A DNA stretch of 64,000 nucleotides from CAHJXF01 sp038254545 (GTDB lineage Bacteria; Pseudomonadota; Gammaproteobacteria; Burkholderiales; Burkholderiaceae_D), in NCBI GenBank assembly GCA_038254545.1, contig JBBSGB010000005.1, forward strand, positions 62,001 through 126,000. Direction: 5' to 3'. The notes under the pieces were generated by a model, which made no database searches, was not told the origin of the DNA, and worked only from the letters and a program-made list of their open reading frames with translations. This document shows positions 8,535 to 16,286 of this stretch, piece after piece (position 1 is the stretch's first letter; each line of letters starts with the position of its first letter). A program made the translations under genes and the position numbers.

Positions 8535-8960
8535 TCAGCGATTTTCTTGCGGATTCAGCATGCGCGGTGTACTGAGCGCATTGCGTTTGGCTAACCACGC
8601 ACGGAGCCTCGAGATTTCTTTTCTTCGCGATGCTGCTGTGTCGTTTACGATTTCTCTGATTTGAGCATCCGCCGCAATTGCCGTATGCGCCTCTGCAAGC
8701 CGCAATTCTCGTTCCGCGCGCTCAAACATCTGCAAAGCGAATTCGCGTTCCGGGTCCGCGATCTTTTGCTGTTGCTTGATCGACGGTGCTCCTCGTTCAG
8801 CAGGAGGGAGATCTTCCTCGGCCAGTTGGGGCCGCGAGGTCGAGGTCACGCACGTGTCGGCGTCCGGATTTTCGGCAGCGCCACTCTGTGACACCACAAG
8901 CTGGGACAGCGCGAAAAAAAAGGCCGCCGCTCTTGACGCCGGGATTTTCCACTGAAGCAT
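8535..8960 (-). CDS. Secreted DUF305-like protein lacking the His pair
   Basis: 141 residues with a signal peptide (MLQWKIPASRAAAFFFALSQ..., cleavage near residue 29). The C-terminal half (EREFALQMFERAERELRLAE...IREIVNDTAASRRKEISRLRAWLAK) follows the helical spacing of DUF305/ferritin-like secreted proteins: an F..M start, D..IR..., and a final EI..LRAWLA. The usual metal-ligand-like MIPHHQ segment is replaced by MFERAE, so any metal role is probably lost. Start codon ATG 8960 has only a weak ribosome site. It is divergent from the PEP-CTERM gene. Family assignment is by eye and moderate. Confidence 0.6.
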   Translation of the reverse strand: MLQWKIPASRAAAFFFALSQLVVSQSGAAENPDADTCVTSTSRPQLAEEDLPPAERGAPSIKQQQKIADPEREFALQMFERAERELRLAEAHTAIAADAQIREIVNDTAASRRKEISRLRAWLAKRNALSTPRMLNPQENR

Positions 8961-9050
8961 GTCGAATCACTTTACACGTCTGTCTGCGCCCGGCGTACGT
9001 TTAATGCCAACGTCGTCTTATTGCCTTGTTATCGATGATCAATTTGGTTA

Positions 9051-9066
9051 AGGCACGAATATTGCA
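9051..9066 (+). promoter_or_regulatory. Sigma-54 (RpoN) promoter of the PEP-CTERM gene
   Basis: AGGCACG (9051-9057), four bases, TTGCA (9062-9066). This matches the consensus TGGCACG-N4-TTGCW except for the first base, with invariant GG and GC correctly spaced. Expected transcript start is near 9078, about 80 bases before ATG 9160. Enhancer-binding sites for the activator would lie in 8961-9040; no clear inverted repeat was recognised there. Confidence 0.75.
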
Positions 9067-9159
9067 TTTCGTCGCGCGCGCGGAGCGAAAGAAACTGCGT
9101 CCAAATAGAACGCGATGGTCAATCCGTCGGTAACCGTCATTACTCAGGGGAAGCAAATC

Positions 9160-10680
9160 ATGCACGGAATTCGTCCAGCAGGAGCGAAGCGGCTTCAATT
9201 CGTTGCGACCATATTCGCAGGAGTCCTAGCGACATTGGGAGCGGGTAGCGCTCATTCGTCTGTCGTTGGATTCGAAGGCATTTCACAGTACGACGTGGCT
9301 AGCCTTGCCCGCAACTTTATCCCGCCCGATACGATGGGTGCGGTCGGTACCACACAATATATGGAGTTCGTCAACGGTGCCGTCGCCGTCTATGACAAGA
9401 CGACTCATGCGCGTACCCAGTTGATCAGCGACACGGCGTTTTGGGCCGCCGCCGGCCAGGTTGGCGCCAATGGCGACTCACGCGTGTTGTTCGATCCTGT
9501 CAACAAGCGGTGGATTGCCCTTTCGTTCGGCGCATCGGTCGCGGATATCCAGATCGCCGTGTCGAGCGGTGTCAATGCGCTCGGCCCTTGGCGTTCAACG
9601 AAATTCACAGCCTTCGCAGGAGGTACTGCTGACTTTCCGACGCTGGGCATGAATGCCAACGGCATCTATATCGGAACGAACAACTTCAATGCCGCCGGAT
9701 TGTTCCAGGGGGTGTCGCTGTTCACGATCCCCAAGTCCGATCTGTATGGCGCTACCCCGATGACGACCAACATCACCCGCTTCGATCAGATCGGCACCCG
9801 CACGACCGATCCGGACCGCCGTGGCCAGACTTTTCAGGGAGTCGTCAACAACAGCGCGGTGCTCGGCGATGAAGTCATCCTGTCCACCGATCGTTTCACC
9901 GCCCCATCTCTGTTCGACAAGTTCAGTGTGCACAATCCGGGCGCGCCGGGTGCGACGCTGACGGCTACACAGGTCATCAACATCCCAGGATATTTTCCCA
10001 ACAACAAGGGACATCAGCCCGATGGAACGGTGGTGCTCGACACCGGTGACAATCGCATCGCTTCCAACGCTTATCAAGTCGGCAGCAAAATTTACGTGAC
10101 GCATACCGAAGGTACGGCGACCAACCATACCGCCGTCCACTGGTTTGTACTCGATGCCACGAGCGGGGCGATTCTGGATCAGGGGCTGATCGGCGACGCG
10201 ACGCACGATTATTTTGAAGGATCGATCGCTGCCAACACCTTGGGTCAAGTGGTGATCGGCTACAACCGAGTGGGTGCTGGCGCCGACGGAAACGCCAGCT
10301 TCCTGGCGAACGCCTTCATCACCGGAGTCGATGGTTTGCTGGTCGACACCAGCGACGTGTTGCTCAAGGCCGGACTTGTTGGCGATTACCACTGCTATCT
10401 CCACTTCACGACTCCCAACGGTTGCCGCGAACGTTGGGGCGACTATGCTGCGGTCACGATCGATCCGACGGACCAGAGCTTCTGGGCCATCGGAGAGTTC
10501 ACGCGCGAATACAACGATGCCGCGGGTGGCCACCCCGGTGGTACGGGTGGTTCGCGCTGGGGGACGTGGATTGCGCAACTGAGCTTCGAAGCCAACGGTC
10601 GCGTCCCCGAGCCGGAAACCATCACGTTGTTCGGGTTGGGACTGGTCGGTCTTGCCGCGCTGCGCAGACGCAAGCGCTGA
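9160..10680 (+). CDS. PEP-CTERM-anchored exported protein
   Basis: 506 residues: signal peptide (MHGIRPAGAKRL...GAGSAHS), a large exported domain rich in short beta-strand-like segments, and a C-terminal sorting signal with all three parts: VPEPE, a hydrophobic helix (TLFGLGLVGLAAL) and a basic tail RRRKR. Such proteins are cleaved by an exosortase and displayed with exopolysaccharide. ATG 9160 is chosen for AGGGGAAG seven bases upstream. The middle domain (MGAVGTTQYMEFVNGAVAVYDK...) is a recognisable type of exported beta-rich domain with no function I can name. A sigma-54 promoter lies upstream, and the PrsK/PrsR pair at the right of the window is the likely regulator (inference). No exosortase gene is in the window. 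Confidence 0.88.
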   Translation: MHGIRPAGAKRLQFVATIFAGVLATLGAGSAHSSVVGFEGISQYDVASLARNFIPPDTMGAVGTTQYMEFVNGAVAVYDKTTHARTQLISDTAFWAAAGQVGANGDSRVLFDPVNKRWIALSFGASVADIQIAVSSGVNALGPWRSTKFTAFAGGTADFPTLGMNANGIYIGTNNFNAAGLFQGVSLFTIPKSDLYGATPMTTNITRFDQIGTRTTDPDRRGQTFQGVVNNSAVLGDEVILSTDRFTAPSLFDKFSVHNPGAPGATLTATQVINIPGYFPNNKGHQPDGTVVLDTGDNRIASNAYQVGSKIYVTHTEGTATNHTAVHWFVLDATSGAILDQGLIGDATHDYFEGSIAANTLGQVVIGYNRVGAGADGNASFLANAFITGVDGLLVDTSDVLLKAGLVGDYHCYLHFTTPNGCRERWGDYAAVTIDPTDQSFWAIGEFTREYNDAAGGHPGGTGGSRWGTWIAQLSFEANGRVPEPETITLFGLGLVGLAALRRRKR

Positions 10681-10757
10681 ACGATTGCGGCTTGTCGTGA
10701 CATGACGCAGACCTCGCCTCGTCAGGCTGCGTAGAAGCCCACAGCAGTATCGTCGTG

Positions 10758-10791
10758 AAACGCCTCTCGGACGCTGGTCGGGGGCGTTTTT
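10758..10791 (+). terminator. Probable terminator after the PEP-CTERM gene
   Basis: AAACGCCTC (10758-10766) can pair with GGGGCGTTT (10781-10789), allowing a G-U pair, with a 14-base loop and a closing T run to 10791. It starts 77 bases after the stop codon. Confidence 0.6.
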
Positions 10792-10873
10792 CATTCGGTG
10801 GCTAATGGGGCGCCGACGAAGAAAGGCCGCGACGGGTTGAAAGGTTCAATCGAGGTGCATGGCTTCGATCTTC

Positions 10874-10899
10874 TCTATGCTTGACATGTCAAGCATAGA
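10874..10899. repeat. 26-bp perfect palindrome, copy 2
   Basis: A fully self-complementary 26-base sequence centred between 10886 and 10887, with core CTTGACATGTCAAG. It shares 16 identical bases (TTGACATGTCAAGCAT) with the copy at 8038-8053. It lies just beyond the 3' end of mltD. No T-tract on either strand argues against a terminator. Confidence 0.8.
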
Positions 10900-10924
10900 A
10901 CGCGTAATGCAACGCAAGAGCGGG

Positions 10925-12577
10925 TCAGTGCGGCGCTCGCTTCTTTGTGGTTGTGGCGGTCGATGTGCGGAGTACAGAAGCGGCGGTCCTCGGTCGCGTG
11001 CGCGATGATGCGTGTGACGTTACGGCGGCCTTCGATGCGGTCGCTTTTCCAGTCGATGATGATTTCGCGACGGCCGGTACGTGCAAGTGCTGTCCCATTG
11101 CGACCTGAGTACCCTTCAACCTGTTGACCGACCGAAGCTGATCGGCGGACACGCCGAAATGACGCGCGATCGAGAACAAGGTGTCGCCGCGCCTGACCTG
11201 ATAGATGGACGACGTGTCCGACACGTTCTCGAATGCGCCCGCATCGGTCGGCGGCGTGAACGAGGCGAAGCGCAGGTTGACGTCGCTCGCGCCTTTCTTC
11301 TGTACCAGCAGCGCCTGCCCCGGTCTCACGCGCGCCTTCGGTCCAAGCCCGTTGACTTCGCGCAAGGCCGCCGACGTCATCCCGTAACGCGCCGCGATCT
11401 TCTCGATCGACTCCTTGCGCGAGACGGTATGGGCCTGCCAGGTGGCGAGCGGCATGTGGCTCTCGAGACTGTTTCTGAATTCGCGCGCGCGATCAGCGGG
11501 CACCAGCAGCGGCGTGTTCGACGACCCGAGGATGACGGGCCGGTTGAACGAAGGATTGAGCGCCTTGAAGTCTTCGATCGACATGTTGGCCAGCCGCGCC
11601 GCGGTTCGAAGATCGATATCGCGGTTGCGTTCGACCGCGACGAAGTAGGGCTCGTTGCCGATCTTCGGCAACGTGACCCCGAAGGCTTCGGGATTGGCGA
11701 TGATGTTCTTCAGCGCCTGCAGCTTCGGCACGTAGTTGCGCGTCTCGTCGGGCATCGAGAGGCTCAGGTAGTCGGTCGGCAACCCGGCCGCCTGATTCTT
11801 TTCGATCGCGCGCTTGACCGAGCCTTCGCCCCAGTTGTACGACGCCAGCGCGAGGTGCCAGTCGCCGTGCATCTCGTAGATCCGCTTCAGATAGGTGAGC
11901 GCCGCGTCGGTCGAGGCAACCACGTCGCGGCGCTGGTCGCGCCACCAGTCCTGCTTGAGGTTGTAGTCCTTGCCGGTCCCGGGAATGAACTGCCACATGC
12001 CCGACGCGTGCGCGCGCGAATAGGCCATAGGGTTGTATGCGCTCTCGACGAAAGGCAACAACGCGAGCTCGGTGGGCATGCCGCGTTCGTTGAGTTCCTT
12101 GACGACGTGATAGAGATAAAGGCTGGATCGATCGACCGCGCGGCGCAGATAGTCGGGGTGCGCGAGATACCACGCCTGCTGCTCAGCGACGAGCGGCGAG
12201 TCGAGATTGGGAATGCCGAAGCCGGTGCGGATGCGGTCCCAGATGTCGTCGGGCCGAAGCGTCAGGTCGACGGTTCGCGGCGCGAGCGGATTGGTGACGA
12301 CGACGCTGCCGATCGGACCCGGGCTTCCGGTGCTTCCGGGAAATGCGTAGCGGGCAGGTGCCGGGTTTGAATGCGGCGCTTCCGCAGAGGCGACAGGCCT
12401 GGTCTCGGCCGCATCGCTCTTGCCTGACACGTCACTACTCGATGCAACGCCACCTGCAGTTGAGCTGGTCGCGGTGGACGTCGAGGAATCGGAAGAATCG
12501 TAGCCGGTGGTTGCGCAACCGCCGAGGACAAAAGCGGCGCAGGAGAGGACGAGCAGGGCAGGACGACGTGGCGTCAT
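10925..12577 (-). CDS. mltD: Membrane-bound lytic murein transglycosylase D (lipoprotein)
   Basis: 550 residues. The N-terminal lipoprotein signal ends in the lipobox LGGC. After a low-complexity Ser/Thr stretch comes an SLT domain with the catalytic Glu in PFVESAYNP (about residue 178) and SGMWQFIPGTG. Two LysM peptidoglycan-binding repeats follow (about 377-425 and 457-505, each with the (V)..(K/G)DTLFSIA-like pattern), then a basic Ser/Thr-rich tail. It cleaves glycan strands of peptidoglycan with 1,6-anhydro ring formation in the periplasm. GGAGAA is correctly spaced before ATG 12577. It lies next to gloB on the same strand, an order common in betaproteobacteria. Confidence 0.95.
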   Translation of the reverse strand: MTPRRPALLVLSCAAFVLGGCATTGYDSSDSSTSTATSSTAGGVASSSDVSGKSDAAETRPVASAEAPHSNPAPARYAFPGSTGSPGPIGSVVVTNPLAPRTVDLTLRPDDIWDRIRTGFGIPNLDSPLVAEQQAWYLAHPDYLRRAVDRSSLYLYHVVKELNERGMPTELALLPFVESAYNPMAYSRAHASGMWQFIPGTGKDYNLKQDWWRDQRRDVVASTDAALTYLKRIYEMHGDWHLALASYNWGEGSVKRAIEKNQAAGLPTDYLSLSMPDETRNYVPKLQALKNIIANPEAFGVTLPKIGNEPYFVAVERNRDIDLRTAARLANMSIEDFKALNPSFNRPVILGSSNTPLLVPADRAREFRNSLESHMPLATWQAHTVSRKESIEKIAARYGMTSAALREVNGLGPKARVRPGQALLVQKKGASDVNLRFASFTPPTDAGAFENVSDTSSIYQVRRGDTLFSIARHFGVSADQLRSVNRLKGTQVAMGQHLHVPAVAKSSSTGKATASKAAVTSHASSRTRPRTAASVLRTSTATTTKKRAPH

Positions 12578-12630
12578 TCAGTTCTCCGCAAGCGGCGACG
12601 CAGGAGATCTGCCCATCGACGTTGAATCAT

Positions 12631-13509
12631 TCAGAAGGAATCTTTCCATTGGCGTATCGCAGTAAAGGTTTCGATGGCGGACGCGCCTGCGCCGGGGCGC
12701 TTGATGTCGGCCGCGCGGCGCACCGCGGGTTCGTCGCTTCGTAGGAAAGGATTGGTCGCGCGCTCGAGCGCGATGGTCGACGGCAAGGTCGGTGCGCCTC
12801 GCTCGCGCGTTGCGATGGCCGCCCGTTCGCGCGCGATCACCGCGGCACTGTCGGGCTCGACCTCACGCGCGAAGCGCAGATTGGCGACCGTGTATTCGTG
12901 TCCACAGTAGACGCGCGTGTTCGACGGCAGTGCCGCGAGGCGTGACAGCGAGGCATGCATCTGTTGCGGCGTTCCCTCGAACAGACGCCCGCATCCGGCG
13001 GCGAACAGGGTGTCGCCACAGAACACCATGGGCTCGCTGAGTTCGTGCGCGTCGTTCCCCGCGTCATCGTTCGCTTCATCGATCATGCCGGCCGGTCCAC
13101 CGTAATACGCGATGTGCCCGCGCGTATGGCCGGGAATGTCGATCGCCTCGAAACGCAGGTCGAGGGCGTCGAGCGCAATGCGATCGCCGCCTTTCAACGG
13201 CCGCGTCACGCCATCGATCGCTTCGCCCGCGGGACCGTACACCGCGACGTCCTCGCCGCGACGCGCATCGAGCAAGGCCCTTACGCCTCCGACGTGATCT
13301 CGATGATGGTGCGTGAGTAGAATGGCGCGCAGCGTGAGGCCGCGTTCGGCAAGCGCTACTTCGACCGGAGCCGCATCGCCGGGGTCGACCACGGCGGCGG
13401 CGCGGTTTCCTGCATGAGCAGGCTCGAGATCACGCGCGAGCAGCCAAACATAATTGTCCTTGAAGGCCGGAACCGGAATGACCATCAAAGGCTGCTCGGA
13501 AGATGTCAT
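12631..13509 (-). CDS. gloB: Hydroxyacylglutathione hydrolase (glyoxalase II)
   Basis: 292 residues of metallo-beta-lactamase fold. It has the metal-binding motif THHHRDHVGG (about residue 65), further ligands in IPGHTRGHIAYY and FCGDTLFAAGCGRLFEG, and the glyoxalase II C-terminal HEYT...RFAREVEP and PTLPSTIALERATNPFLR segments that bind glutathione thioester. It hydrolyses S-lactoylglutathione to lactate and glutathione. Length is slightly above the usual 255-260 because of two small acidic/glycine insertions (about 15-35 and 135-145). It is divergent from the methyltransferase gene 104 bases away. Confidence 0.95.
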   Translation of the reverse strand: MTSSEQPLMVIPVPAFKDNYVWLLARDLEPAHAGNRAAAVVDPGDAAPVEVALAERGLTLRAILLTHHHRDHVGGVRALLDARRGEDVAVYGPAGEAIDGVTRPLKGGDRIALDALDLRFEAIDIPGHTRGHIAYYGGPAGMIDEANDDAGNDAHELSEPMVFCGDTLFAAGCGRLFEGTPQQMHASLSRLAALPSNTRVYCGHEYTVANLRFAREVEPDSAAVIARERAAIATRERGAPTLPSTIALERATNPFLRSDEPAVRRAADIKRPGAGASAIETFTAIRQWKDSF

Positions 13510-13613
13510 CGAATCGAATCAGCGAATGAAATTTGGAAGGGGTTCGCCCGTCATCGACTCGACTGCGAGCACGAAAAAATCTAGCGGCGCGCGGTCCGAT
13601 TCAGGGTGCGGGA

Positions 13614-14534
13614 ATGCTTGAGGACAAAACCGGTCAGTCGATCAAGCCGCGCCTCGTTTCCAGGTCGGCATCGACCCACGGCGAGTCGATTATAGCCCTC
13701 TCGAAATGGCTGGAAACCCCGCCGGGTCGCTACGTTCTCGCATGGGAACAGGTGCGTTTCGACAGCCTCGTCGCCGACATCTTCGGCTTCAACGCGGTCC
13801 AGATCGGCGTGCTCGAAATGCCCGCGCTGCGCAGCAATCGCATGCCTTTCGTGTTCGCGGCCGGCGAGCCGCAGACCGAAGCCGTCGTGTCCGCCGCGGT
13901 GTCGTCTTCAGCCGACGATAGCCATGCGCCTCCGGCGCGCGTGCAGGCCCACGTTCATATCCGCCTCGAAGAATTGCCGTTCGCCTCGCAGAGCATCGAC
14001 CTGCTGGTCCTGCCGCATGCGCTCGAATTCGCCGAGGATCCGCACCGCGTGCTGCGCGAGGTCGAACGCGTGCTGATGCCCGAAGGCCAGGTCGTTATCA
14101 GCGGCTTCAATCCGGTGAGCCTGTGGGGCGCACGCCAGATGATCGGCCGCACATTCAACGCGCCCTTCCTGCCGCGCGAAGGGCAGTTCCTCGCATTGCC
14201 GCGCTTGAAGGACTGGCTGAAGCTGCTGGGCTTCGAAGTCAATCGCGGGCACTTCGGTTGTTATCGGCCGCCGTTCAAGGCCGAAGCCTGGCAGAGTCGC
14301 CTCGGGTTCATGGAAAGCGCCGGCTCGCGCTGGTGGCCATTCTGCGGCGCGGTCTACATGGTCCACGCGATCAAGCGGGTACAAGGCATGCGCCTGATCG
14401 GGCCCGCGTGGAAAGACAGGAAGCGCGCGGCGGCGGCCCTGCAACCGAGCGTCAATCGAACGCGCGAGGCTTGCACGAATCTCGCGGGGCGCGATCGCGA
14501 CGAAGCGGTAGAGAGCACGCATGCCGAAGTCTGA
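13614..14534 (+). CDS. SAM-dependent methyltransferase of the gloB-rnhA cluster
   Basis: 306 residues. The core (LDLLVLPHALEFAEDPHRVLREVERVLMPEGQVVISGFNPVSLWG) matches the DUF/SmtA-like methyltransferases found between gloB and rnhA in many betaproteobacteria. The glycine motif I is poorly preserved, as usual in this group. Start ATG 13614 is preferred; a longer frame from TTG 13533 lacks support. The substrate is unknown. The 3' end overlaps rnhA by 14 bases, indicating coupled expression. Confidence 0.85.
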   Translation: MLEDKTGQSIKPRLVSRSASTHGESIIALSKWLETPPGRYVLAWEQVRFDSLVADIFGFNAVQIGVLEMPALRSNRMPFVFAAGEPQTEAVVSAAVSSSADDSHAPPARVQAHVHIRLEELPFASQSIDLLVLPHALEFAEDPHRVLREVERVLMPEGQVVISGFNPVSLWGARQMIGRTFNAPFLPREGQFLALPRLKDWLKLLGFEVNRGHFGCYRPPFKAEAWQSRLGFMESAGSRWWPFCGAVYMVHAIKRVQGMRLIGPAWKDRKRAAAALQPSVNRTREACTNLAGRDRDEAVESTHAEV

Positions 14535-14982
14535 AGTGGTGATCTACGCGGACGGCGCCTGCAAGGGCAATCCCGGACCGGGTGGCTGGGGCGCGGTATT
14601 GCGCTTCCACGACGGCGCGAAGAGCGCGATGCACGAGAAGGAATTGTTCGGCGGCGAATCCGCAACCACCAACAATCGCATGGAGCTCACCGCCGCGATC
14701 CGCGCGCTCGAAGCATTGAAGCGGCCCTGCCGCGTAAGGTTCTTCACCGACTCTCGCTATGTGATCCAGGGCATCACCGAATGGATCACCGGATGGAAGC
14801 AACGCGGCTGGAAGAATGCCGCGCGGCAGCCGGTGAAGAACGTCGACCTCTGGCAGGCGCTCGAAGCGGCGGCCGCGCCGCACGAGATCGAATGGCGGTG
14901 GGTCAAGGGCCATGCCGGTGATATCGATAACGAACGCGCCGATGCGCTCGCCAATCGCGGAGTACTAGACATCGCGTCGTGA
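14521..14982 (+). CDS. rnhA: Ribonuclease HI
   Basis: 153 residues, the usual length. Active-site acidic residues are visible: Asp11 in IYADGACKGNPGPGG, Glu55 in NNRMEL, the Asp in FFTDSRYV, and the Asp in NERADALAN, plus the basic helix region around GWKQRGWKNAARQPVKN. It degrades RNA in RNA-DNA hybrids. It starts inside the end of the methyltransferase gene. In relatives dnaQ follows directly; here an RND efflux pair lies between. Confidence 0.97.
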   Translation: MPKSEVVIYADGACKGNPGPGGWGAVLRFHDGAKSAMHEKELFGGESATTNNRMELTAAIRALEALKRPCRVRFFTDSRYVIQGITEWITGWKQRGWKNAARQPVKNVDLWQALEAAAAPHEIEWRWVKGHAGDIDNERADALANRGVLDIAS

Positions 14983-15110
14983 TCGTCGCCCTCGAAGCGC
15001 GGCGGTTGCGCATGCTACATTCAATCCCTGTTTCCCCTCTTGAAGATGCGGTGTTCGATCCCGTCGAGCACTACATTTTTTGCTTCATTTCTTTTCCAGC
15101 ATCGCTATAC

Positions 15111-16286
15111 ATGCCGAAGAAATCGTTCGTCACCATCGGCGTCGCGAGCGTTGGAATCGTGGCGCTCTGCGCCGCCGCGTGGTACCTCAATCGATTCCCT
15201 GGCAACAACTCCAGCGCTGCCCCCGTTGCGATCGCGAATGCGCCGTCAACCTCGGGAGGCGCGGAGGGCGGGCCGATATCGGTCGAAGTCGTCACGCTGG
15301 TCGCGACCAACCTGACGGACGATGTGGGTGCAGTCGGTTCGGTGCGCTCCAACGAGTCGGTCATCCTGCGGCCCGAGGTCGCGGGCCGCATCGCGGCGAT
15401 CAACTTTCGCGAAGGACAGGTCGTCAAGCGCGGGCAGACGCTGGTCGCACTCGACGCCAGCGTCAATCGCGCCGAAGTCGATCAGATGCGCGCACAGCTC
15501 GACCTCGCGCAAAGCAACCTGAAGCGCACCGACGAACTCGCGCGCGGCAACTTCGTTTCCGCCAGCGCCAGGGACGAGGCCGCGTCCAAGATGCGCGTCG
15601 CCGAGGCGACGCTCGCACTCGCGCAAGCCAAGCTTTCGAAGATGACGCTGACCGCGCCCTTCGACGGCACGGTCGGCATACGCAATGTGAGCGTGGGCGA
15701 CTACGTCAAGGACGGCGCGGACCTGATCAACGTTGAAGACATCCGCAGCGTCAAGATCGACTTCCGTCTGCCCGAGCGCTATCAGCCGCAGCTCACGGTC
15801 GGCCAGCAGGTCGACGTGACGAGCGACGCCTTGCCCGGCCAGCGCTTCGCCGCGACCATCGCTGCGATCGACCCGTTGATCGATACCAACGCCCGCTCCG
15901 TTTCGATCCGCGCGCGCGCCATCAATCCCACGCAGGCCTTGCGGCCCGGCATGTTCGCGCGGGTGCGGGTGGTCTTCGCCGAGAAGAGCGGCGCGATCCT
16001 GGTGCCCGAGGAAGCGATCGTGCCAACCGGTTCGGACTTCTACATCTATCGCGTGATCGATGGCGCCGCGCGGCGAACGCGCGTGAAGATCGGCGCGCGA
16101 CGTGATGCCAAGGTCGAGTTGCTCGAAGGCGCAAGGGCCGGCGATGTGGTGGTCGTCGCCGGCCAGTTGAAATTGATCCGAGATGCGATGCCGGTCAAGG
16201 TGGTCGCTGCCCCGAATGTGGCCAACCCGGTGGCGACGCCGGCCGCCAATTCGCCGGACGCGACCGCGCCGCCGACTCGATCATGA
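15111..16286 (+). CDS. RND efflux periplasmic adaptor (membrane fusion protein)
   Basis: 391 residues. It has an N-terminal membrane anchor (about residues 5-27, FVTIGVASVGIVALCAAAWYL), barrel-sandwich/lipoyl halves (GSVRSNESVILRPEVAGRIAAINF... and SKMTLTAPFDGTVGI), a coiled-coil hairpin between them (about 125-190), and a beta-barrel. It links an inner-membrane RND pump to an outer-membrane channel. ATG 15111 is chosen since the membrane anchor follows directly; the longer frame to 14979 reads non-protein-like. No good ribosome site is visible. It overlaps the pump gene by four bases. No outer-membrane channel gene is present here. Confidence 0.92.
   Translation: MPKKSFVTIGVASVGIVALCAAAWYLNRFPGNNSSAAPVAIANAPSTSGGAEGGPISVEVVTLVATNLTDDVGAVGSVRSNESVILRPEVAGRIAAINFREGQVVKRGQTLVALDASVNRAEVDQMRAQLDLAQSNLKRTDELARGNFVSASARDEAASKMRVAEATLALAQAKLSKMTLTAPFDGTVGIRNVSVGDYVKDGADLINVEDIRSVKIDFRLPERYQPQLTVGQQVDVTSDALPGQRFAATIAAIDPLIDTNARSVSIRARAINPTQALRPGMFARVRVVFAEKSGAILVPEEAIVPTGSDFYIYRVIDGAARRTRVKIGARRDAKVELLEGARAGDVVVVAGQLKLIRDAMPVKVVAAPNVANPVATPAANSPDATAPPTRS

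Noticed and set aside
9595..10794. Minus-strand open frame opposite the PEP-CTERM gene
   Set aside because: No protein-like pattern; the plus strand has signal peptide, ribosome site, sigma-54 promoter and sorting signal.
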